DNA of 64,000 nucleotides from Paraflavitalea sp. CAU 1676 (lineage in GTDB: Bacteria; Bacteroidota; Bacteroidia; Chitinophagales; Chitinophagaceae), in assembly GCF_029223285.1 (NCBI RefSeq), contig NZ_JARHUJ010000006.1, positions 310,001-374,000 of the forward strand, given 5' to 3'. The notes under the pieces are model-generated. The model saw nothing but the letters and a program-made list of their open reading frames with translations. It was not told the DNA's origin and ran no database searches. Position 1 is the first letter of the stretch. Every line of letters begins with the position of its first letter. The position numbers and the translations under genes are program-made. Shown here one piece after another: positions 1 to 6,559 of this stretch.

Positions 1-741
1 GGCAGCCTTCACCATTTCGTAAATAGCTCCCAATATGCCGCCTTCGGTTACGTCGTGCATGGCGGTTACCTGCCTGTTTGTGTCATTACCAGCGGCTACC
101 AGTCCTGCTTTGAGCGAACTGGTATTGTAAAATAGATCACAGGCCCGGTTATAATTCTCAACCCCGCATTTGTCCTTCACAAACTTCGGAAAGCTCATGG
201 CCAGGATGGCAGTGGAAAGCATGGCGGCTTCGGCGGTTACGATGATCACATCGCCGGGTTGTGCATATTTACTGAGCAGAAAGGTATCGGCCGGGGCGAT
301 CGATACCATCGTGCCGCCACCTGCCAGTGTTGAGTGCTGCCCCGCAGCCACGCCGGTATGGCCACCCGTGATCGATACTTTTATTTCGCTGCAATAGTTG
401 TGTATGTGGCGCCAGTATTCTTCGAATTGTTCGGGTGTGGTGGACTCGGGCAAGTTCAGTACGAACTGGGCATACATTGGCGCCACACCGGTAGTAGCCA
501 TATCATTGGCCATGAGATGAACCGATAGCCAGGCCGATTCCTGCAATCCGATAGATGGGATGAGGGATAGCGGATCACTGGTGAGCGCCATATCGAAGCC
601 ATTGGGCAGGTTGATAATGGATACATCCACGCCAAACGCAGCACCTGCCTTCACTTCCGGCCGCGCTGCCCCACAAAACGGATATATGGATTGATGAAAG
701 TAATTATCAGCGATCTTTCCGCTGCCATGAAAGTTGCTCAT
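1..741 (-). CDS. AIR synthase-related (HypE/ThiL-like) protein, 3' end cut by window edge
   Basis: The frame is open from the ATG at 741 to base 1, so about 247 residues are visible and the C-terminus is missing. The N-terminus has the AIRS-fold opening (GKIADNYFHQSIYPFCGA), then a substrate-loop-like AFGVDVSIINLP, the helix LMANDMATTGVAPMYAQ and a GGHTGVA turn where HypE/PurM/ThiL proteins have GD/GGxT. Near the end of the visible part MHDVTEGGILGAIYEM matches the start of the second AIRS domain. The family includes PurM, HypE, SelD and ThiL, which bind ATP and make acyl- or amino-phosphate intermediates. The ATG overlaps the upstream methyltransferase stop (ATGA), so the two are translationally coupled and both lie behind a TPP riboswitch. 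A thiamine-related role is therefore inferred. Which reaction it catalyses cannot be told from sequence; HypE is less likely because no hyp genes are nearby. Confidence 0.8.
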   Translation of the reverse strand, partial: MSNFHGSGKIADNYFHQSIYPFCGAARPEVKAGAAFGVDVSIINLPNGFDMALTSDPLSLIPSIGLQESAWLSVHLMANDMATTGVAPMYAQFVLNLPESTTPEQFEEYWRHIHNYCSEIKVSITGGHTGVAAGQHSTLAGGGTMVSIAPADTFLLSKYAQPGDVIIVTAEAAMLSTAILAMSFPKFVKDKCGVENYNRACDLFYNTSSLKAGLVAAGNDTNRQVTAMHDVTEGGILGAIYEMVKAA

Positions 742-1445
742 CGGATATCGTTGAATTGTACATGTAAGCCAAAGAAATCACCATAGGGAACGCCCCATTT
801 TTGTACCGGGAACCATTTTGGCAGGCCGGTGCAGGTCCATTCTATCGAATATTCCCTGCCCTTCAATGCTTCATGAATGATTGCGGTGAGCGCAGCAGGT
901 GTATAGAAGGTGGCGGTAACGTAAAAGGGATTCTTTCCGAAGAGTTGCTGTACGCGGCGACGCACCACCTTGGGCGAGTTGCGGTTCATCATCCCAAACA
1001 CGATTCCGTACCTGCCTACCCGTGCGGCCTCACGAATCACCTTTACGGGATCCTTATAGTATTCGAAGGTGGTGATAAAGGCCAGTGCGTCGAAGGTGTG
1101 GTCTTTGAAAGGCATGTGGTGCGAATCGGCCAGCACAAGGTTGCCATCGAAAAGGTGTACACCCTGGCCCAGCATGAAAGGGGATATGTCTCCACCGGTA
1201 GCATCAATCCCGATGTTATGCCACCAGCGGGTAAAGCGGGTAGTGCCGCAACCAAACTCCAGCAACGTCTTTACGCGTGTATCTTTTTTGATCAGGCCGC
1301 CGATCACTTTCTTTTGCCATACTTCGGCGCGCTTGTAGCGCCCCTCATACCACTGTTCGTAGGTATCGGTATGTTCGCGGTTGAAGAACCACTCCTGCCG
1401 GCCCTGCCAGTTGGTGAGGTTGTTGGTGAACTGTTGTATATCCAT
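738..1445 (-). CDS. Class I SAM-dependent methyltransferase under TPP riboswitch control
   Basis: A 235-residue soluble protein. The SAM-binding motif I is LLEFGCGTTRFTRW (about residues 61-74), followed by an acidic motif II region (GGDISPFMLGQG) and motif IV-like HTFDALAFITTFEYYKDP, typical of Methyltransf_11/25 enzymes. No membrane segment or signal peptide is seen. It is the first gene after the TPP riboswitch and terminator at 1465-1608, and its stop overlaps the start of the AIR-synthase-like gene by 4 nt. Substrate unknown. The riboswitch suggests that it acts in thiamine or pyrimidine-moiety metabolism or salvage, which is inference; general methyltransferases of this fold act on many small molecules. 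Confidence 0.85.
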   Translation of the reverse strand: MDIQQFTNNLTNWQGRQEWFFNREHTDTYEQWYEGRYKRAEVWQKKVIGGLIKKDTRVKTLLEFGCGTTRFTRWWHNIGIDATGGDISPFMLGQGVHLFDGNLVLADSHHMPFKDHTFDALAFITTFEYYKDPVKVIREAARVGRYGIVFGMMNRNSPKVVRRRVQQLFGKNPFYVTATFYTPAALTAIIHEALKGREYSIEWTCTGLPKWFPVQKWGVPYGDFFGLHVQFNDIR

Positions 1446-1464
1446 ATCGTATAATTAAAAATCA

Positions 1465-1498
1465 AAAGCCACATTGCCTGTGCAGGAAATGTGGCTTT
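1465..1498 (-). terminator. Intrinsic terminator, expression platform of the TPP riboswitch
   Basis: On the minus strand the arms AAAGCCACATT and AATGTGGCTTT pair perfectly. The inner CCTG/CAGG pairs extend the stem, so it is about 15 bp with one mismatch and a 2-nt loop. A T-rich tail (TTTTGATTTTT) follows. It sits between the riboswitch aptamer and the methyltransferase start, where transcription-attenuating riboswitches place their terminator. Confidence 0.8.
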
Positions 1499-1531
1499 CT
1501 ATATACTTAATGAAATATACGTCGGGCCCAT

Positions 1532-1608
1532 TTGCATTTCCTCCGCTGGTATTAGCCAGATCAGGTTCCCGGGTATTATCTCAGCCTTGTGCAGGCACCC
1601 CGATGCAA
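1532..1608 (-). promoter_or_regulatory. TPP riboswitch (thi box)
   Basis: The minus strand contains the TPP aptamer core in order: CGGGGTGCCTGCACAAGG, then GCTGAGATAATACCC, GAACCTGATCTGG and TAATACCAGCGGAGGAAA. The P1 stem closes exactly, with TTGCAT (1603-1608) pairing with ATGCAA (1532-1537). The aptamer lies between a TAnnTTTG promoter (1618-1648) and a terminator hairpin (1465-1498). Binding of thiamine pyrophosphate is expected to favour termination and so repress the methyltransferase/AIRS-like pair. Confidence 0.95.
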
Positions 1609-1617
1609 TGTGTATCT

Positions 1618-1648
1618 CAAAAATATTAATGTTTGCCCAACTGGCAAA
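1618..1648 (-). promoter_or_regulatory. Bacteroidota promoter for the TPP riboswitch operon
   Basis: TATTTTTG (1618-1625, minus) matches the Bacteroidota -7 consensus TAnnTTTG. A TTTG at 1645-1648 serves as the -33 element with a 19-bp spacer. Transcription would start just before the aptamer P1 stem. Confidence 0.65.
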
Positions 1649-1673
1649 ATGGATTATCGGCAGCGGCTATACT

Positions 1674-4490
1674 TTATCGCATGATGCGAAAACTTCCGGG
1701 CGCGGGTGATGCAACGTCGAGGCCCATCTTGCTGAGGCTGTACGTGAAGCTCAGGAGGAAATACCTGCGCAAGGTGGTTACCCGGTTATCTTCGATATAG
1801 TTTTGGTTGCTTGTGCGGCTGATGTTCACATTCTCATTCAGCAGGTCGAAGGCAGTAAGCTTGAGCTCGCCACGGTTGAATCGGAGGAACTGCTTGCTGA
1901 TCGATGCATTCCACAAGGGAACACGCAGATTGAAACCGTCGGCCAGGCGGTTATTCAACATATACGTAAATTCGGTATTGAAGTAAAAGCTTTTGGGAAG
2001 CTGCCAGTTGATATCGGTACCATAGTTCTGAGAGAAATAGGTGGTATTAAGGCTCGATTGCAGGGAATACTCGCTCCGGTTGTAGTTGATGCCGGCGTTG
2101 AGCGATACATCGAACTTGCCGGTGGGACTCATATCCAGCCGCAGTGATGGTCCCAGCGTAGTGGTATTGATCGTATTGCCGGCGCCATTGATATATTGTT
2201 TGTTCCTGTCATACCCGACGTTGGAAGAAATGTTGACGGTTCCCTTCAGGAATCGTACCGGTAAACCCAGACTTACCGTTCCATTTAGATTAAATACGCC
2301 GTCTACGTTGATGGGCCGGGTGCGCTTGATGCCCTGGGCGTTGATGCTGTCGTAGCTTACGATCTTGTTATTGGTTTGCCGGATGTTGAAGTAGGCAAAC
2401 AGGTTCTTGTTCCTGAATGGATTGACCGACATGAAATTGATGGTGGCCAAATGCGTGTACTCCTGTTGCAGATCGGGATTACCTTCCCGGATGTTGAGCG
2501 GATTACTGATATCCGCCACCGGCGACAACTGTGTCATGCTCGGCTGATTGGTCATTGCATTGTAATTGACCTGCAGATTCTTGAACTTGGTGAAATTATA
2601 TTGGAACCTCGCGCTGGGTAAAATATTGTAGAACGTTTGTTTGATCAGGCTGTCTTTGGTACCGGCAATGATATTGCCTTCCAGGTCGGCTTTTTGCCAG
2701 TTGGCGCCGGCTGCAAAGTTCCACTTCTTGAACTGGCTGCGCCAGCGAATACCTCCATTGGTAAATTCATAGGTATTCTCATAGTGGTTGGATAGCGCGT
2801 CGTTGATGGCATCGTATTTCCCGTTAAGCCTATTGTAATCCCAGGTGGTTTTGGCGGAGGTGCTTTTGCTGAGGCTGTTGCTTACACTAAACTCGAGCAA
2901 GGTGTTCTTCATGATCGGCTCTGTATATACGGCCCTGGCGTTGTAACTGAGCAGGTCGCTTTCGAATGCATTGAACTGGTTGATGGAATCGGTTCCAAGT
3001 GCGCTGCCATCGGGGTTAAAGAATTTATTGACCGACAGCTGGCTTCCATCGCCATCGGAGGCATTGAGGTTGGTGGTGAGCGTGAGGGAGAAAGTACGCC
3101 CGCGCGTACGGAATCTTTTCCGGAACAGTATCTCATTACGGAAATTATATCCGTCGCTGGCCGACAGGCTTTTATTGATGCCCTGGTTGGCCAGCGTGTT
3201 GTGCTGGTTGCGGGTGGCGTATTCGCTGATGTTATTGTTGTTGGTTGACTGATAACCCAGCGATGGTGAGATCTTGATGGAATGAAATGAATCAAGTTTG
3301 ATATCCGCGCTCAGGTTGAGCTTGTGGCTGTTGTTGATATTATCTGAAAGACTATTGGATGATTTTGTAAGTATGGACCCATCGGGCAGAAAATTCTGCT
3401 GTTGTGTTTCCTTTTCAATTTTAGGATTGTAGCGGTTGTAGAAGTAGTTGCTGGTAAAGTCGGTATTGTTGCCGATGATATTGTTGTAGTTAAGGCCGCC
3501 TCCCCAGATGGTGCGGATGCTGTTGTTGTTGTTGCCACCGGCGAAGCCACCTACAGAAGGATCATTACTAGTGATGGTCATCACACCGCCATTTTGCCGG
3601 CCGCCGCTCAGCTGGCCCGAAAAACTCAGCATATCCATAAATGAGAACCCTTCGGCATTGGTATTGTTGCCCATGCCTATGACCGACAGCTGTCGTGCGC
3701 CTTTGAATGAGTTCAAATTAAAGCGGCCTTCGTACCGGTCAGATGTACCGGCTCCAACGGAGGCTTTTCCGAATAGACCTTTCTTCTTGTCTTTTTTCAA
3801 TTTCAGGTTGATGGTCTTTTCGCTATTGCCGTCATCGAAGCCGGTGAGCTGTGCTGCATCGCTCGATTTGTCATAGACCTGCACTTTATCAACGGCGTCG
3901 GAGGGCAGGTTCCTGGTTGCGATCTTCGGGTCGGTGCCAAAGAACTCCTTTCCATCTACCAACACCCGCTTCACTTCCTGGCCCTGTGCTTTTACGGTGC
4001 CATCTTTTTCAACCTGTATGCCGGGCATTTTCTTGAGCAATTGTTCCACGTTGGCGTTTGGGGGTGTCTTGAAGGAGCCCGCATTGTATTGAACGGTATC
4101 CCCTATCAGGGTAACCGGGGGCGCCTCGGCCGTTACCACTACTTCATTCAGCATCTGGGCCGCATCGTGCAGGATGAGGTTGCCTAGATCCCTGTTCTTA
4201 TTGGCATCGTCGATGCTGAAGGTTTTATTGCTGCCATGGTAGTTGACGTGCGTGATCAGCAACCGGTAGTCGCCATTGGCCAGCTGGGTAATCTCAAAAC
4301 GCCCCTTGCTATCGGTCATGGTAAAAGTGACGAGGGACGAATCCTTTTTTTGGAGTACTGTAATGGTGGCCGATGCTACGGGTTGTTTCGCTACGCTATC
4401 ATACAGGCTGCCTTTTACGCTGCCGTTCTTTTGCGCGCAGAGGCTGAGGGTGGAAAGGCTGGCGATGATGAGCAGGTAGATATTTTTCAT
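1674..4490 (-). CDS. Outer-membrane beta-barrel protein with N-terminal carboxypeptidase-regulatory-like domain
   Basis: A 938-residue protein. A signal peptide (residues 1-19, ending LSLCAQ) is followed by a CarboxypepD_reg-like beta-sandwich (about 25-110, GSVKGSLYDS...), then a plug-like region (about 115-220) with the VLVDGKEFFGTDPKIA motif seen in TonB-receptor-like barrels of Bacteroidota. The remainder is a long beta-barrel with many alternating aromatic strands. It lacks a SusD partner and an obvious TonB box, and belongs to the outer membrane beta-barrel family rather than SusC. It is a paralogue of the protein at 6560-9538. The substrate is unknown. It ends 26 bp before the riboswitch promoter, and no terminator is seen between them. 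Confidence 0.88.
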   Translation of the reverse strand: MKNIYLLIIASLSTLSLCAQKNGSVKGSLYDSVAKQPVASATITVLQKKDSSLVTFTMTDSKGRFEITQLANGDYRLLITHVNYHGSNKTFSIDDANKNRDLGNLILHDAAQMLNEVVVTAEAPPVTLIGDTVQYNAGSFKTPPNANVEQLLKKMPGIQVEKDGTVKAQGQEVKRVLVDGKEFFGTDPKIATRNLPSDAVDKVQVYDKSSDAAQLTGFDDGNSEKTINLKLKKDKKKGLFGKASVGAGTSDRYEGRFNLNSFKGARQLSVIGMGNNTNAEGFSFMDMLSFSGQLSGGRQNGGVMTITSNDPSVGGFAGGNNNNSIRTIWGGGLNYNNIIGNNTDFTSNYFYNRYNPKIEKETQQQNFLPDGSILTKSSNSLSDNINNSHKLNLSADIKLDSFHSIKISPSLGYQSTNNNNISEYATRNQHNTLANQGINKSLSASDGYNFRNEILFRKRFRTRGRTFSLTLTTNLNASDGDGSQLSVNKFFNPDGSALGTDSINQFNAFESDLLSYNARAVYTEPIMKNTLLEFSVSNSLSKSTSAKTTWDYNRLNGKYDAINDALSNHYENTYEFTNGGIRWRSQFKKWNFAAGANWQKADLEGNIIAGTKDSLIKQTFYNILPSARFQYNFTKFKNLQVNYNAMTNQPSMTQLSPVADISNPLNIREGNPDLQQEYTHLATINFMSVNPFRNKNLFAYFNIRQTNNKIVSYDSINAQGIKRTRPINVDGVFNLNGTVSLGLPVRFLKGTVNISSNVGYDRNKQYINGAGNTINTTTLGPSLRLDMSPTGKFDVSLNAGINYNRSEYSLQSSLNTTYFSQNYGTDINWQLPKSFYFNTEFTYMLNNRLADGFNLRVPLWNASISKQFLRFNRGELKLTAFDLLNENVNISRTSNQNYIEDNRVTTLRRYFLLSFTYSLSKMGLDVASPAPGSFRIMR

Positions 4491-4599
4491 ACCGGTTTTA
4501 TTTTCGGAGGTTTATTCAGCTACGAAAATATTAGTACACGGCATGAAAGCAGGTTAACCAGCCTTGCTTTAATGTTAATGAAGGTTAATAAATAAGAAT

Positions 4600-4619
4600 C
4601 GGGAGTTTGCAAACTCCCG
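4600..4619 (-). terminator. Palindromic hairpin downstream of the 186-aa secreted protein gene
   Basis: A perfect 20-nt palindrome whose arms begin CGGGAGTTT. It is followed on the minus strand by the T-rich stretch ATTCTTATTTATT, 22 bp after the stop at 4642. It separates that gene from the outer-membrane protein gene. Confidence 0.55.
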
Positions 4620-4641
4620 GTGGCTGTATCTTTATTTTCGG

Positions 4642-5202
4642 TTAGGGTTGCTGCATGGCAACGTCGTATTGCCGATCCTGGTCGTACACCGAGAGAGTGA
4701 TCTTCCATTCGGTTGTGTAACGCAGGGAAAGTTCTACTTTGAGCGGCTGCACAGCTTCGGGCGCAGCGAGTAGTTCGAAACGGATGGTGGTGGCTTTTTT
4801 GTCGACCGGTGCTTCGAATTTACCGTTGAGGATAAAAGGCTTTTCGCCGTCTATCTTGATGATGGTATTGGTGATCTGGTTAAAGAGGTTCTGGAAACTG
4901 GTCTTTGCCTGATCGAAGTTGTCGGACCTGGCCAGCTCGCAGCTCCAGGCGTATTGCTCTTTGGGTGGTGCAGCATAGGTGGTGATGATGGGATTGGCGG
5001 CCCCGGCAATGACCACGCGGGATTTATAGTCGACTGCGCGGGTATGTTCGGCAAGCCGGTCGCCTTTGATGTTATTGAACCGGTTGGGATAGTCTTCAAT
5101 GACCTTTTGAAGTGCGGTGGTGGTTTTGGTGCTGAAAACGCCCTGCGCGTGGAGGGAGGCGCTGCATACAGCAAACCACAGGAGCAGGTAAATCTGTTTC
5201 AT
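4642..5202 (-). CDS. Small secreted protein of unknown function
   Basis: A 186-residue protein starting with a clear signal peptide (MKQIYLLLWFAVCSASLHAQ, cleavage after about residue 20). The mature part (about 166 residues) is mixed alpha/beta without cysteine pairs or catalytic motifs that I recognise. It has an amphipathic helix near FDQAKTSFQNLFNQITNT and a beta-rich C-terminus (VELSLRYTTEWKITLSVYDQ). It is probably periplasmic and restricted to Chitinophagaceae-like bacteria, by inference from its lack of similarity to families I know. It lies 151 bp upstream of the outer-membrane barrel on the same strand, with a hairpin between them. No function is assigned. Confidence 0.75.
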   Translation of the reverse strand: MKQIYLLLWFAVCSASLHAQGVFSTKTTTALQKVIEDYPNRFNNIKGDRLAEHTRAVDYKSRVVIAGAANPIITTYAAPPKEQYAWSCELARSDNFDQAKTSFQNLFNQITNTIIKIDGEKPFILNGKFEAPVDKKATTIRFELLAAPEAVQPLKVELSLRYTTEWKITLSVYDQDRQYDVAMQQP

Positions 5203-5346
5203 GGCATGGATTTATGGTCGAAAAATAGACAATCCCGCTGGCGGATGAAATAGAAATCCACTTTTTTTACCGGTACACAATAAAAGAATAAAAGGGGCGT
5301 TGAGTGTAGGTTAAACCTAAACTTTGTTCCCTAAATCCACTATTCC

Positions 5347-5517
5347 ATGCAAAAGAATACAATGTATTATGACACCCACCGGGCTAAGATCAATAAAGAC
5401 ATCTATCGCCCTTCCTCCAATGTACTCCGTTTCTTCAGGAGTCTGATGGCTGTTTTAATGGTCGGAAAGTCGCCCATTTCGTCTCCCATCAGCAGATACC
5501 GTTTACACCAACACTAA
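5347..5517 (+). CDS. Possible 56-aa small protein
   Basis: An ATG-TAA frame of 56 codons. It encodes a basic, hydrophilic N-terminus (MQKNTMYYDTHRAKINKDIY) and a short hydrophobic middle (FFRSLMAVLMVG), ending in a Ser/Arg-rich tail. Upstream, AAACTTTG at about 5320 resembles the TAnnTTTG -7 element, with a TTG about 16 bp before it. A GC-rich hairpin with a T-tract lies about 105 bp downstream (5623-5650). These three signals suggest a short transcript, but no homology supports the protein. It could equally be a noncoding RNA or chance. Confidence 0.35.
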   Translation: MQKNTMYYDTHRAKINKDIYRPSSNVLRFFRSLMAVLMVGKSPISSPISRYRLHQH

Positions 5518-5622
5518 CAGCATTACCTAAACTGAAGTTAGCCATTGGGCTTGTTCCAAGGCCTTGTACACTTGAATAAAGATTTCAGCACTTACCTCTG
5601 AAACCACAATCAGTATGTGCTG

Positions 5623-5650
5623 GCCCCCTGTGCAAACGGGGGGCTTTTTG
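5623..5650 (+). terminator. Rho-independent terminator-like hairpin
   Basis: GCCCCC (5623-5628) pairs with GGGGGC (5639-5644) across a 10-nt loop and is followed by TTTTTGTTG. A second hairpin (CCGGAAG/CTTCCGG, 5667-5682) with a T-rich tail follows closely. Confidence 0.55.
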
Positions 5651-5681
5651 TTGTTTGGTACCGCAACCGGAAGTCCTTCCG

Positions 5682-5900
5682 GCAGACTTTTTGAGTTTCC
5701 TGAAGGGCTCTTCCGACAGGTTTAATGCGTTTCCCACTGGGCCTTGCGTGCAAGCTAATTGCTCCACTCCTCAGGACTCCACTGCCAGGCTTACCTGGTT
5801 TGCAGCCTGGCCCTGTCTGCAGACTTATTGCTGCTCCAGCCGGGCTCATCAGACAGCACTACTGTGCTTCCCGCCGGGAGCAGTCTGCTGACGTATTGCT
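5682..5900 (+). repeat. Degenerate 68-69-bp tandem repeat, about four units
   Basis: The motif GCAGACTTATTGCT recurs in altered form. GCAGACTTTTTGAG begins at 5682, GCAAGCTAATTGCT at 5750, GCAGACTTATTGCT at 5819 and GCTGACGTATTGCT at 5887, giving a regular 68-69-bp period. Flanking bases (TTcCc-CtGGgCC before each unit) also align. Copies are heavily diverged, so this is an old duplication or a structured repeat rather than a recent satellite. Confidence 0.5.
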
Positions 5901-6145
5901 TTTTTGCCAGGTTCGACCAGCTTACTGTACGCCTGCAGCTACGGCATTTTGCACATTCCCACCTCCAAATTATTGGGCCCAATAGCACTTCCCCGCTAGC
6001 CCTGTTCTTCAATATGCTTTCAAAATCTTAATGGTGGAAATGGGTCGGGTTTCTCGAAAGTTAAACACAAACTGTAGCCATAGACATGCGATCTCAACGC
6101 TGACCAAAAACAGGGCAAACACGCCAAGTATTCGGATTTGCCCGA

Positions 6146-6189
6146 GTCTGGTCCGGGTTTGGTCCGGCTTTGGTGTGCGTCTGGTGCCT
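6146..6189 (+). repeat. 11-bp tandem repeat array, four copies
   Basis: Four consecutive 11-mers: GTCTGGTCCGG, GTTTGGTCCGG, CTTTGGTGTGC and GTCTGGTGCCT. The 11-bp period is close to one DNA helical turn. A similar GGTTT-containing 11-bp array occurs at 26950-27026. Confidence 0.65.
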
Positions 6190-6502
6190 GTCTAAAAGGT
6201 CGCTTTCGCCTTTTTATGACGATATTTTGCCGGCTTAGCATTCAGCGAAAACCATCAATCAGGTGTATGTGAATGGCGTTTAATGCCACCAACTACGGGC
6301 ATTGTTAGCTCGCCTGGCGGCGACCGGGAAATGCCAGGTTTTTGAGAAAAAGGAAGGTGGCCCAGCTTTTAATATGGCAGTCCGAAGTGCCCCTGTATAC
6401 GCAGATATGATCGGCCCTCGTAATAGTTCGAAAAATGTTGTGCCTCTTTGGACGAGGGGTGGGATAAGATTATCAGGAATTGGAGACCGTTGCGCCTTTA
6501 CC

Positions 6503-6529
6503 CAAAAACAAAGCCTCCCATTGGGAGGC
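6503..6529 (-). terminator. Terminator downstream of the 992-aa outer-membrane protein
   Basis: GCCTCCC (6513-6519) pairs with GGGAGGC (6523-6529). On the minus strand the hairpin is followed by TTTGTTTTTGGG. It lies 30 bp after the stop of the barrel gene at 6560. Confidence 0.75.
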
Positions 6530-6559
6530 CTGTTAGTATGTGAAGGGGGAAAGCTCTTG

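Larger units (their letters stand above)
5203..6502. other. 1.3-kb stretch almost without genes
   Basis: Apart from one possible 56-codon ORF (5347-5517) with a terminator-like hairpin, I find no convincing coding sequence. The open frames here lack family features and overlap one another. The stretch holds four degenerate copies of a 68-69-bp repeat (about 5640-5905) and an 11-bp tandem array (6146-6189). It looks like decayed or structural DNA between two outer-membrane protein genes. Confidence 0.6.

Noticed and set aside
5585-6241. Several overlapping frames of 60-90 codons in the gene-free region
   Set aside because: They contradict one another in frame and strand, lack start-site signals, and their apparent internal repeats follow from the DNA repeat, not from protein conservation.
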